From an uncultured Bacteroidota bacterium (GTDB lineage: Bacteria; Bacteroidota; Bacteroidia; Chitinophagales; Chitinophagaceae): DNA of 18,640 nt. The stretch is taken from contig CAINEG010000050.1 in NCBI GenBank assembly GCA_903847655.1, positions 1 through 18,640 of the forward strand, given 5' to 3'. Below are positions 8,701 through 15,844 of this stretch, in pieces. A program made the position numbers and the translations under genes. Every line of letters starts with the position of its first letter. Position 1 is the stretch's first letter. The notes below the pieces were generated by a model. It was not told the DNA's origin, did no database searches, and was given only the letters and a program-made list of their open reading frames with translations.

Positions 8701-9334
8701 TGCCTGAGCTTTGCATTCTATAGTTATCTACATTAATTTGAAACTCTCTTTCTGGTGCACCCACTAAATCAATTCTATTCACTTGTGAAATGCTTTCTAA
8801 TTTATCTTTTAAATCATCCGCATATTTTTTTAATTGAACGGGACTGTAGTTACCGCTAATGTTCACATACATAATCGGCATATCACTGATATTTAATTCA
8901 ATGACCCTAGGCTGTTGTGTTAAGTCTGTAGGTAAATCCGACTTGGCTTTATCTACCGCGTCTTTCACTTTTTGTAAAGCAATCTCAGGTTTTACATCGG
9001 TGCTAAACTCAATCGTAATAGCCGAAAAATCTTGTTGAGAGGTAGAAGTGAATTTGCTAATTTTTACACCACTAATACTCTTGATTTGTTTTTCAAGAGG
9101 ACGAGTGACTAAGTTTTCAATATCCTTAGGGGAATTACCTACATACACTGTTTGCACGAATATATTAGGAATGACTACTTCAGGAAAATTCTCTTTAGGA
9201 AGTGTAAGAAATTGATAAATACCCCCTAAGCTAAGAAACAACATCACCAAATAAATGGTGGTCTTATTGGTAATAGCCCAAGAAGTAGGTTTAAACTCTT
9301 TGAACTTTTCTTTTATATTTTTTATTGTCGACAT
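5741..9334 (-). CDS. RND efflux permease (AcrB/CusA superfamily), enlarged
   Basis: Inner-membrane, proton-driven pump subunit of a tripartite export system. It has the usual two-fold RND plan: TM1 about 26-44, periplasmic porter domain about 45-345, TM2-TM6 about 348-510, then the second half with TM7 near 602-622, porter domain to about 955, and TM8-TM12 to 1134. Proton-relay residues are visible: Asp420 and Asp421 in TM4 (GLGIIVDDAIVVIEN, equivalent to AcrB D407/D408) and Lys1028 in TM10 (VVKNGILVIEF, equivalent to AcrB K940). At 1197 residues it exceeds the usual 1020-1060. The extra length includes a hydrophobic pair at about 532-566 between TM6 and TM7, and a hydrophobic segment at about 1149-1172 followed by a basic tail. 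Substrate cannot be read from sequence. Middle of a TetR-TolC-MFP-RND-galM operon. Confidence 0.95.
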   Translation of the reverse strand: MSTIKNIKEKFKEFKPTSWAITNKTTIYLVMLFLSLGGIYQFLTLPKENFPEVVIPNIFVQTVYVGNSPKDIENLVTRPLEKQIKSISGVKISKFTSTSQQDFSAITIEFSTDVKPEIALQKVKDAVDKAKSDLPTDLTQQPRVIELNISDMPIMYVNISGNYSPVQLKKYADDLKDKLESISQVNRIDLVGAPEREFQINVDNYRMQSSGITFDDISAAIQRENLDLSGGLLEVGTMNRNLQLKGQLKNANDIANIIVRNANGAPIYLRDVASIKDTVKNNESFARLNGKNVLTLNIIKRNGENLIATTDAVKKIVEEAIANDLPKDVNLVISGDTSIRTKSSFTDLVNSIVIGFILVLLVLMFFMGVTNAFFVALSVPLSMFVAFVLLPAGDLLVGSHITLNFMVLFALLFGLGIIVDDAIVVIENTHRIFVHGKGKLTATTSAKMAAGEVFVPVLAGTITTLAPFFPLLFWPGIIGKFMIYLPAMLIFTLAASLVVAFIMNPVFAVDFMNHEEVKSEEPKSAMFKKKGFWIPIGIGVLLDLMGFTFLGNLLIFFMILVVANKYFITDLIEKFQTNTLPKLMEAYERILRRALGGWRPVKLLIGTFVLLIFSFVFFGISISTGRVGIEFFPKGDPNQVYVYLKLPVGSKVNYTDSITKIVEHKVAKALEMDNNKKNPLVESIITNVAVGAGDPMRGDRSTRSELGRVQVNFVEYEKRHGKSTSPYLDAIRAEMKGIPGAEFTVTQESNGPPTDPPVNIEIQGDDFDKLVKTSVGLKNYLDAAQIPGIDGLKMDVDLVNPELTLTIDRDRALIEGVSSAQVGMQIRTALFGKEISKIKDGKDEYKIQLRNEELQRNNLVDLLNMRLSFRDMAAGGMVKNIPISSLVKVEPTNTFGSINRKNQKRLIQLRSNVKLDQGFNPTAVNAVIAQYIGNFKGISEGVTVKQTGENEQQLETVAFLGKALVIALMLILFTLVLQFNSISKSVIILTEILFSIIGVLLGFSIFGMKVSGVMTGLGIVGLAGIVVKNGILVIEFADELRSRGYKTREAVIQAGKTRIIPVLLTALAAILGFLPIAIGFNINFVTLFSELNPHIFFGGDNVAFWKPLSWTIIYGLAFAFFMTLFIVPAMYIIAERLRRPMRRHFGGKWISILGIPPLTFIFIPLMFITTFIHRRNEKRRMANNNAGGDKTINGSWY

Positions 9335-9362
9335 AAGAATCTATTAAGCTTTAATTTTTTAA

Positions 9363-10538
9363 TTATTTATCTGAGGTCGTAATATTTTGGCCATCAAATA
9401 AAGTTTGATACCCTTCAGTAATCACCTTATCACCTGCCACTAAGCCTGCTAAAATTTCGATATTATTACCATAGTATTGTCCTACGGTTACTGCTTTTTT
9501 ACGTGCCATTAGTTTTCCATTTTCCATTACCGCTACATAGATAAACTTTCCTTTTTCATCGTTTTGTAACAAATTGATTGGTGCGCTGATGGCATTTTTT
9601 TGTTCGTAGTCTTTAATTTTAACTTGTACCAATTGGTTTGGACGGAAATTTTTATCAATAGGTAATTTTGCTTCTACATAAAAACTTCTGCTTAAAGGAT
9701 CAATTACATTGCCCACCACTGATAATTTTGCACTAATTATTTTTTGAATGTCTGGAAAGTTTAAGCTTGTTTCAGTACCTACTTTTACTTTACCTGCATA
9801 ATTTTCAGGAATCATGGTCGTTAACTTTAAATGCGCCATGTTTACAATCTTTATTTGACCAGGACCCATGAAAAGTTCACCCACTTTCACATTTACTTCC
9901 TCTGCCACACCATCTACATCACTGTAAACACTGGTATAGGCCAATTGATCACGCACCATACCCAATTGTTCTGCTGCTGCTTTTAATTGACTTGCTAAAG
10001 CTTCTGCATTGGTTTTAGCAGTCAATAATTGTATTTCACTTCCAATATTTTGATCCCAAAGATTTTTTTGTTTGTCGTATACCGCTTTGGCTAATGCGGC
10101 TTGAGATTTTAAGGTTTCAATATTTTGAGTAGCTGCAGCGGCGCTTTGCTTGATCAATGAATTGTCCAATTGCAAAATCAATTGACCTTTTTTTACTAGA
10201 TCACCTCTTTTTAGAAATAAGCCTTTTACTTGACCACCACCAGCACGTGGGGTGACAAAGGATACGCTTTCAGATTCTACTTTACCTTGTAGTTCAATAT
10301 AATGGGTAAAATCTTGATTCACCAGGGGCGTTACTGCCACCAATATGGCCTTCGCTGTTTCTCCACCACCTGCTTTTGCAATTTCTTTTTCTAGTGTGGC
10401 AATTTTTACATTCAAGGCCAAACTTTGTTTTTTTAATGAAGCCAAACTTGCTTTTTGACTTTCAATGCTGTTCCCGCCACCACAGGCCATGGTCAACATC
10501 ATCATCGAACCCAATACTACTTTAGAAAACTTTTTCAT
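9363..10538 (-). CDS. RND efflux periplasmic adaptor (membrane fusion protein), lipoprotein
   Basis: Bridges the RND permease and the TolC channel in the periplasm. 391 residues. The signal peptide ends at Cys19 (MLTMACGGG), probably a lipoprotein anchor. Residues 25-56 form a predicted N-terminal coiled coil ahead of the usual domains, ending in a Gly-rich linker. A lipoyl half-motif at 99-127 (GGGQVKGLFLKRGDLVKKG) is followed by an alpha-helical hairpin at about 128-200 rich in Ala/Gln/Lys, the second lipoyl half at 201-222 (VYSDVDGVAEEVNVKVGE), a beta-barrel at about 236-310 and a membrane-proximal domain to the C-terminus. It starts 36 bases after the TolC-type gene stop and ends 28 bases before the permease start, fitting one transcript. 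Confidence 0.93.
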   Translation of the reverse strand: MKKFSKVVLGSMMMLTMACGGGNSIESQKASLASLKKQSLALNVKIATLEKEIAKAGGGETAKAILVAVTPLVNQDFTHYIELQGKVESESVSFVTPRAGGGQVKGLFLKRGDLVKKGQLILQLDNSLIKQSAAAATQNIETLKSQAALAKAVYDKQKNLWDQNIGSEIQLLTAKTNAEALASQLKAAAEQLGMVRDQLAYTSVYSDVDGVAEEVNVKVGELFMGPGQIKIVNMAHLKLTTMIPENYAGKVKVGTETSLNFPDIQKIISAKLSVVGNVIDPLSRSFYVEAKLPIDKNFRPNQLVQVKIKDYEQKNAISAPINLLQNDEKGKFIYVAVMENGKLMARKKAVTVGQYYGNNIEILAGLVAGDKVITEGYQTLFDGQNITTSDK

Positions 10539-10574
10539 TATTTTATTTTTAATATTTATTATTTATTTACGACT

Positions 10575-11909
10575 TTATAATTTTCCACTGGCTTTTAATA
10601 AATCCACTTTAGAGATTAAAGCAGTGTACAAAGCATTCATGAAATTATTTTGAGCACTTACTAAATCGGCCTGAGCCGCAGAAATTTCGGTGTTGGAACC
10701 GGTACCTGCTTCAAATTTCTTTTTTGTTTGTTGGTAAACATTCTCCGCCAATTGCATATTTTTCTTTTGAAATTGAACAGTGGCCACCGAAGAAATATAA
10801 TTTAATTTAGCCTGTGTCATTTCATTGTCAATATTGTTTTTTAAAGCGTCTATTTGATTTTCAATTTGCTTTAATTCAATCTTGGTTCTTTTCACTCTTG
10901 CTTCTCTAGCAAAGCCATTGAATAATGGAAGATTCACGTTTAAACTTAATAAAGAGGTGGTAAACCAATTACCGCCTTCAAAAAAATCAAATTTAGTTCG
11001 TTGTGCATTTTTAGAATAAGCACCTGAAAAATTTACAGTGGGTAAATAACTCAATTGGTAGCGCTTCACATTGTACTCACTTAATTTTCTTACTGTAGTT
11101 AAATATTGGTAATCTTTTCTAATACCATATTGAAAATCGTTCTCCACTAGTACATCGGTACTTAAACTTTGTTCATTGATCACATCTGTCAAAGCCAAGC
11201 TGTCCTTGACTGGCATGCCCATCAACATTTTCAAACCCATAAAGCCAATCGCTACACTATTGTTGGCTTTTATTTTTTCCGTTTGTAAATTGTTCAATTG
11301 AACACTTACTTTGTCCACGTCTAATTTTTCTGCAAAACCATTTTTGTACATAATTTCTGCATCATGTGACAATTTACTTAAACGATCAATATTGGCATCT
11401 AAAATATTTAACTGTGTTTTGCTGGCAGACAATTGATAATATATTTTATAAATATTGGCTTTAATGGCTTCTTCTGTCACTGCTGCATTTTTTCTTTGCA
11501 TTTCTAAAGAGGTCGCACGTGCTTGCAAGGCAACAAAAACTTGACCATCAAAAAGTAATTGTGAAAAATTTGCACCATAGTTGGCATTGTATTTGGTACC
11601 AAATTGTACTGGAATAAAAGTACCAGCAGCTCCACCAAAAAATTGACCAGGTAAAAGTGAGGTTGGAATTTTAGTGTAATCTGTCCCGCCAATATTAGTT
11701 CCAATGGTAGGATAAGCAGCTGCAGCTATTTCTCTGTTGGTTTGCATTTGTACTTCAATGGCAAGCAATGCATTTTTTACCTGTACATTGTTTTTTTGTG
11801 CGTAATCAACACATTGCTCTAAACTAAAGGCATTGACTACTTTATTGCTTTGTGCTATAGCCTTGCTTGCTATCATTAAACTTAAAAGCGGGATTAAAAA
11901 CTTTTTCAT
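10575..11909 (-). CDS. TolC-family outer membrane channel of the RND operon
   Basis: Outer-membrane exit duct for the pump encoded by the two genes downstream. 444 residues. Signal peptide 1-19 (MKKFLIPLLSLMIASKAIA, cleavage before Gln20). The mature protein opens with FSLEQCVDYAQKNNVQVKNALLAIEVQ, the OEP family entry motif, and the second helical repeat ends in KKFEAGTGSNTEISAAQADLVSAQNNFMNALY, the standard C-terminal signature with the conserved G-x-x-x-x-x-E-I-x-x-A-Q spacing. Only moderate resemblance to the other TolC-type protein (860-2185) is apparent. It lies 35 bases downstream of the TetR stop and has no separate promoter that I can see. Confidence 0.93.
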   Translation of the reverse strand: MKKFLIPLLSLMIASKAIAQSNKVVNAFSLEQCVDYAQKNNVQVKNALLAIEVQMQTNREIAAAAYPTIGTNIGGTDYTKIPTSLLPGQFFGGAAGTFIPVQFGTKYNANYGANFSQLLFDGQVFVALQARATSLEMQRKNAAVTEEAIKANIYKIYYQLSASKTQLNILDANIDRLSKLSHDAEIMYKNGFAEKLDVDKVSVQLNNLQTEKIKANNSVAIGFMGLKMLMGMPVKDSLALTDVINEQSLSTDVLVENDFQYGIRKDYQYLTTVRKLSEYNVKRYQLSYLPTVNFSGAYSKNAQRTKFDFFEGGNWFTTSLLSLNVNLPLFNGFAREARVKRTKIELKQIENQIDALKNNIDNEMTQAKLNYISSVATVQFQKKNMQLAENVYQQTKKKFEAGTGSNTEISAAQADLVSAQNNFMNALYTALISKVDLLKASGKL

Positions 11910-11944
11910 TGCGGTATATTTATTTTCTTGTTTGTTTTTTTATT

Positions 11945-12556
11945 TTATATTGTTTCAGCATGGTTAAGCTTATAGGCATCCATTAATTTGTGGCCCTCTA
12001 AAGTGGCTACACCATATACAAAATGTTCTATGATTTGTAAATTCACTTTAAGCATATCAAATTTATTCGGATGGAATACTTGAATATTAAATGGAATCAA
12101 ACTTGTTTCTAATCTGTATTTAGAAAGAATTGTTACATCCACATCTTTTCTATACAAACCTTCTGCAATGCCTTTTTCTAGGTTGGCACGAATCATAGAA
12201 AAAATATAATCGTCTTTATGGTTTTTAATTTTTTCAAAAGCCAAAGGATAATATTTTTCAATCTCAAATAAGGTCAGTGGATTCATTCTACTAAACATTT
12301 CCTGAATCACGGTCATTAATAGAAATATTTCATGCACGGCATTGTCTGCGGTTTGCATGCTTTGGTTACAAATCAGGGCATGGTTGGTCAATTCATTTTC
12401 TACCACCGAACTCACCAAGGCGTCTTTGTCCTTATAATACTGGTAGATGGTCTTCTTGCTGATGCCCAATTGGTTGGCCAAATCGTCCATAGTGACGTGT
12501 TTGACCCCTGTTTGGAACATCAATTCGCGGGCTTTATTGAGAATTCTATCTTGCAT
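11945..12556 (-). CDS. TetR/AcrR-family transcriptional regulator of the efflux operon
   Basis: Probable repressor of the operon it heads. From the start I prefer it has 203 residues. The N-terminal DNA-binding domain is clear: MQDRILNKARELMFQTGVK, then the helix-turn-helix TMDDLANQLGISKKTIYQYY (about 22-41) followed by KDKDALV. The rest is an all-helical ligand-binding/dimerisation domain with no identifiable ligand. An in-frame ATG at 12616 would add 20 residues (MLGNFENVISFRSFAPSNQA), but that stretch is unlike TetR N-termini, and a good promoter at 12574-12604 would place the transcript start inside it, so I chose 12556. A palindrome overlapping the promoter suggests autoregulation. In Bacteroidota such a TetR gene is commonly first in TolC-MFP-RND operons. 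Confidence 0.9.
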   Translation of the reverse strand: MQDRILNKARELMFQTGVKHVTMDDLANQLGISKKTIYQYYKDKDALVSSVVENELTNHALICNQSMQTADNAVHEIFLLMTVIQEMFSRMNPLTLFEIEKYYPLAFEKIKNHKDDYIFSMIRANLEKGIAEGLYRKDVDVTILSKYRLETSLIPFNIQVFHPNKFDMLKVNLQIIEHFVYGVATLEGHKLMDAYKLNHAETI

Positions 12557-12573
12557 AGCTTGATTTGAAGGCG

Positions 12574-12604
12574 CAAAACTACGGAAACTTATCACGTTTT
12601 CAAA
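12574..12604 (-). promoter_or_regulatory. Bacteroidota-type promoter of the TetR-efflux operon
   Basis: Read on the minus strand, TTTG (12604-12601) is followed after exactly 19 bases by TAGTTTTG (12581-12574), a perfect match to the TAnnTTTG -7 element with the usual spacing to the -33 element. Transcription would begin near 12567-12570, about 12 bases before the ATG at 12556. Confidence 0.7.
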
Positions 12605-12610
12605 GTTTCC
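12583..12610. promoter_or_regulatory. Probable TetR operator (inverted repeat over the promoter)
   Basis: Perfect 8-bp inverted repeat GGAAACTT (12583-12590) and AAGTTTCC (12603-12610) with a 12-base spacer. A third related half-site, GTTTTC, lies inside the spacer at 12596-12601. The repeat covers the -33 element and the spacer up to the -7 element, where bound protein would block RNA polymerase. Site size and location fit a TetR-family autorepressor; binding by this TetR is inferred. Confidence 0.65.
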
Positions 12611-12680
12611 AAGCATATTTTTTTATTATTTATGCCGAATGGCAAAATTGTTTGAAATTTGAGCCTTAAACCAATCAAAA

Positions 12681-13361
12681 ATGCCCAATCCTAGGCACCA
12701 ATTCATCAAACAAAAGATTTTAACCAGCCTTGCCCAGCGTTTTTTTCAGGGGGTGATAGTTTTGGCGCCCATCGGAGTCACCATTTGGGTAGTGGTCAGC
12801 TTATTCAATTGGGTAGATAATTTTTTACCGAATGTCTTAAGTGTAATTTTTCCTCAAAAATTTATCGCAGTCAATGGACAAGTGCCTAAGGTTACTGGAC
12901 TTGGATTTTTGGTGGTGATTGCACTTGTTTTAATTGTAGGTTGGCTGTCCTCTTTATTTTTTATTGAAAGATTGATGTCCATTTTTGATAAACTCTTAGA
13001 AAAAACACCTGGCGTAAAAATTATCTATTCTTCAGTAAAAGATTTTTTAGAAGCATTTGCCGGTAATAAGAAAAAATTTGATAAACCAATATTGGTTTGC
13101 ATAGATGGAGAGGATATTTGGAGAATTGGTTTCATTACTCAAGAAAGCTGTGAACATTTAGGATTAAAAGATCATGTCACAGTTTATGTACCACACTCCT
13201 ATGCCATTTCTGGAATATCTTTTATTATTCCTTTGTCAAAAACAAGAAAATTACCTAAACAAATCAATGCTGCAGAAGCAATGAAATATGCTATTTCAGG
13301 CGGTGTAACTACTGTTGACGAGGCCGAAGTCAATGATTTAAAACCAACTATAGAAAACTAA
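12681..13361 (+). CDS. DUF502 family membrane protein
   Basis: Integral membrane protein of 226 residues in the DUF502 family; function not established. Two transmembrane segments are visible, about 22-44 (FQGVIVLAPIGVTIWVVVSLF) and about 72-95 (TGLGFLVVIALVLIVGWLSSLFF). They are followed by the family block TPGVKIIYSSVKDFLEAF at 109-126 and a soluble C-terminal domain ending in VTVYVPHSYAISG...IPLS and AEAMKYAISGGVTT, the usual DUF502 tail. The related plant COV proteins are involved in vascular patterning, which does not reveal the bacterial role. Divergent from TetR across 124 bases and only 21 bases upstream of serC, so it probably heads the serC-DUF1015 transcript. Confidence 0.88.
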   Translation: MPNPRHQFIKQKILTSLAQRFFQGVIVLAPIGVTIWVVVSLFNWVDNFLPNVLSVIFPQKFIAVNGQVPKVTGLGFLVVIALVLIVGWLSSLFFIERLMSIFDKLLEKTPGVKIIYSSVKDFLEAFAGNKKKFDKPILVCIDGEDIWRIGFITQESCEHLGLKDHVTVYVPHSYAISGISFIIPLSKTRKLPKQINAAEAMKYAISGGVTTVDEAEVNDLKPTIEN

Positions 13362-13382
13362 TATTTAATTTATATCACTATA

Positions 13383-14450
13383 ATGCAATTGCACAATTTT
13401 AATTCTGGCCCCTCTATTTTACCCAAAGAAGTTTTGGATCAAGCCGCTGCGGCTATTCATAATTTTAATAATACAGGCTTATCAATTTTAGAAATCGGAC
13501 ATCGTACTTCTCATTTTGTGGAAGTGGTTACCGAAGCCCAAGCAATCATTAAAAGATTAATGGGTTTGGACGATGCTTATGAAGTGTTGTTTTTACAAGG
13601 TGGCGCTACCATGCAATTCATGCAAGTGCCCATGAATTTATTGGATGAAAATGGATTGGCTGCTATTTGTGATAACGGCGTATGGGGCAATAAAGCAGTC
13701 AAAGAAGCAGCTTTATTCGGACCTGTAAAAGTAGTTTCAGATACCGCCGATAAAAAACATACCTATATCAATAAGCAGTTGGATGTACCAGCCAATGCTA
13801 CTTATTTACACATTACCACTAACAATACAGTAGAGGGAACTCAATGGCATAGCTATCCTCAGAGTTCTGCCTTATTAATTGGAGATATGAGCTCTGATAT
13901 TTTTTGTAGACCTACTAATTTCAAAGCGTTTGATTTAATCTATGCAGGGGCACAAAAAAATATGGGGGCGGCAGGAGTTACGATGGTGGTGGTTAAAAAA
14001 GAAATTCTAGGAAAAATCAATAGAAAAATTCCTGCGATTTTAAATTATCAAAAACATATCGAAGCAGGCTCGCTATTAAATACACCTCCTGTTTTTTCTA
14101 TATATGTTAGCTTATTAACCTTAAGATGGATCGAAACCCAAGGTGGATTGGCCGCCATGGAAAAACGCAATCTTGAAAAAGCAAATTTATTGTATGCTAC
14201 CATTGATGCTTTACCGGCCTTTCATTGCCCTATAGCCAAAGAAGATAGAAGTATTATGAATGCAGTTTTCTTTTTAAGCAATCCCGATTTAGAAGCGCCA
14301 TTTTTGGACTTGTGCAAAAAACAAGGAATGATTGGTGTTAAAGGGTACAGAACCGTTGGCGGCATTAGAGTAAGTATGTACAATGCACTGCCTTTATCTA
14401 GTGTGCAAACATTTTGCGACTTGATGAAATCATTCGCTGAAAAAAATTAA
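13383..14450 (+). CDS. serC: Phosphoserine aminotransferase
   Basis: PLP enzyme converting 3-phosphohydroxypyruvate plus glutamate to O-phosphoserine, the second step of serine biosynthesis; it may also act in pyridoxine synthesis. 355 residues, normal for SerC. Motifs: N-terminal NFNSGPS at 5-11, GHRTSHF at 39-45 (His40/Arg41 phosphate-substrate contacts), FLQGGATMQF at 70-79, TNNTVEGTQW at 146-155, GDMSSD at 167-172 and YAGAQKNMGAAG at 187-198 with the PLP Lys192. The C-terminal substrate-binding segment is GYRTVGGIRVSMYNALP. It lies 21 bases after the DUF502 gene and 31 bases before the DUF1015 gene. serA (3-phosphoglycerate dehydrogenase), often next to serC, is not in the window. Confidence 0.96.
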   Translation: MQLHNFNSGPSILPKEVLDQAAAAIHNFNNTGLSILEIGHRTSHFVEVVTEAQAIIKRLMGLDDAYEVLFLQGGATMQFMQVPMNLLDENGLAAICDNGVWGNKAVKEAALFGPVKVVSDTADKKHTYINKQLDVPANATYLHITTNNTVEGTQWHSYPQSSALLIGDMSSDIFCRPTNFKAFDLIYAGAQKNMGAAGVTMVVVKKEILGKINRKIPAILNYQKHIEAGSLLNTPPVFSIYVSLLTLRWIETQGGLAAMEKRNLEKANLLYATIDALPAFHCPIAKEDRSIMNAVFFLSNPDLEAPFLDLCKKQGMIGVKGYRTVGGIRVSMYNALPLSSVQTFCDLMKSFAEKN

Positions 14451-14481
14451 ATCTTCATAAAAAAGAACGAACTTTGCGCCC

Positions 14482-15732
14482 ATGGCAAAAATCAGTCCCT
14501 TTGAAGCAGTACGTCCTCAGCCACAATTAGCAAAACAAGTGGCCAGCAAACCTTACGATGTTTTAAATAGCGCAGAAGCAAAATTAGAGGCAGTAGGCAA
14601 TGCGTATTCTTTTTTACATATCACAAAAAGTGAAATAGGCTTACCAGAAACTACCGATACACATAGTACAGCAGTGTATGAATTGGCATTGAATAATTTA
14701 AATGCTTTTCTACAACGCGATGTCTTGTTTAAAGAATCTAAGCCTTGCTATTATATCTATCAACTGATTATGGATGGGCGTGCACAAACAGGATTGGTTT
14801 GTGTGAGTAGTATTGAGGATTACAATAATGACATTATTAAAAAACACGAATTTACTCGACCTGAAAAAGAATTAGATAGAATCAATCATATCAAGACAAC
14901 AGGTGCGCAAACGGGGAATGTTTTTTTAGCCTATAGAAATCAAGCCAGTATTGATACGATCATTGAGAAGTGGAAGACCACCAAGAACCCAGTTTATGAT
15001 TTTACCGCCGACGATGGCATACAACATTCAGTTTGGGCAGTGAGTGATGAAGCCACCATTGATCAAATCACGCATTTATTTGCCACTGAAGTGCCTTGCA
15101 CTTATATTGCCGATGGACATCACCGCGCCGCATCTGCAGCAAAAGTAAAATTGGCATTAAGTGAAGAAGTGGTAAAGCCAGGCGATGAGCTAAAAAAAAT
15201 ATCCGATTATTTTTTAACTACTTTATTTCCCTCTAACCAATTGGCCATCTTAGATTACAACCGTGTGGTGAAAGATTTGAATGGCCATAGTGCAGCAGCA
15301 TTAATGGAAGCATTGTCGAAAGATTTTGATATTGTAGCTGAAGAAAATGCAGTTAAACCAAATGCACTACATCATTTTGGTATGTATTTAAATAAAACTT
15401 GGTATCAATTGATCGCTAAAGAAGGAACTTATACCAATGATCCAATTGGTGTTTTAGACGTTACTATTTTGTCCAATAATATTTTAGCCAAAAATTTAGG
15501 TATCCAAGATCAAAGAACTGACAAACGCATCGATTTTGTGGGCGGCATTCGTGGCTTATCTGAATTGGAAAAAAGAGTAGACAGTGGCGAAATGGCCATT
15601 GCCTTTAGTTTGTATCCAGTCACGATTGATCAGTTATTTAATATTGCCGATGCAGGCGAAGTGATGCCTCCAAAAAGCACTTGGTTTGAACCCAAATTAA
15701 GAGATGGCTTATTGACCCATTTGATATATTAA
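14482..15732 (+). CDS. DUF1015 family protein, possible serine-metabolism enzyme
   Basis: Member of the widespread DUF1015 family (416 residues, full length), predicted cytosolic. Family landmarks: the N-terminal ISPFEAVRPQP at 4-14 and SKPYDVL at 22-28, KHEFTRPEKELDR at 120-132, CTYIADGHHRAASAA at 206-220, and the C-terminal MPPKSTWFEPKLRDGL at 395-410. The function is not known to me. The segment IADGHHR resembles the D-G-x-H-R box of the ParB/sulfiredoxin fold, which includes the free-serine kinase SerK of Thermococcus; that link is my inference. It lies 31 bases downstream of serC and ahead of a strong terminator. From memory, DUF1015 genes also sit beside serC and serA in Bacteroides, which would support a role in phosphoserine or serine metabolism. 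Confidence 0.87.
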   Translation: MAKISPFEAVRPQPQLAKQVASKPYDVLNSAEAKLEAVGNAYSFLHITKSEIGLPETTDTHSTAVYELALNNLNAFLQRDVLFKESKPCYYIYQLIMDGRAQTGLVCVSSIEDYNNDIIKKHEFTRPEKELDRINHIKTTGAQTGNVFLAYRNQASIDTIIEKWKTTKNPVYDFTADDGIQHSVWAVSDEATIDQITHLFATEVPCTYIADGHHRAASAAKVKLALSEEVVKPGDELKKISDYFLTTLFPSNQLAILDYNRVVKDLNGHSAAALMEALSKDFDIVAEENAVKPNALHHFGMYLNKTWYQLIAKEGTYTNDPIGVLDVTILSNNILAKNLGIQDQRTDKRIDFVGGIRGLSELEKRVDSGEMAIAFSLYPVTIDQLFNIADAGEVMPPKSTWFEPKLRDGLLTHLIY

Positions 15733-15749
15733 GCACTTTCAAAATACTT

Positions 15750-15780
15750 AACCCAGTCTCTCAACAGACTGGGTTTTTTT
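15750..15780 (+). terminator. Rho-independent terminator after the DUF1015 gene
   Basis: Stem of 10 bp, AACCCAGTCT (15750-15759) and AGACTGGGTT (15766-15775), loop CTCAAC, merging into a run of seven Ts ending at 15780. It lies 17 bases after the stop codon at 15732 and closes the DUF502-serC-DUF1015 unit. The next gene must therefore have its own promoter in 15781-15844; that stretch is T-rich and I see no full TAnnTTTG element in it. Confidence 0.93.
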
Positions 15781-15844
15781 ATAGGCTTATTTCTTTTTTT
15801 TATGCTGCTTTCTTAGTATTTTGTTATACAATATTGCTTGACTT

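Noticed and set aside
12654..12661. GAAATTTG as a -7 element for the DUF502 gene
   Set aside because: It misses the first consensus base and no TTG/TTTG lies at a suitable distance upstream.
15812..15825. TAGTATTTTG-like sequence as promoter of the acyl-CoA ligase
   Set aside because: Spacing inside the element does not fit TAnnTTTG and no -33 element is found in the T-rich stretch before it.
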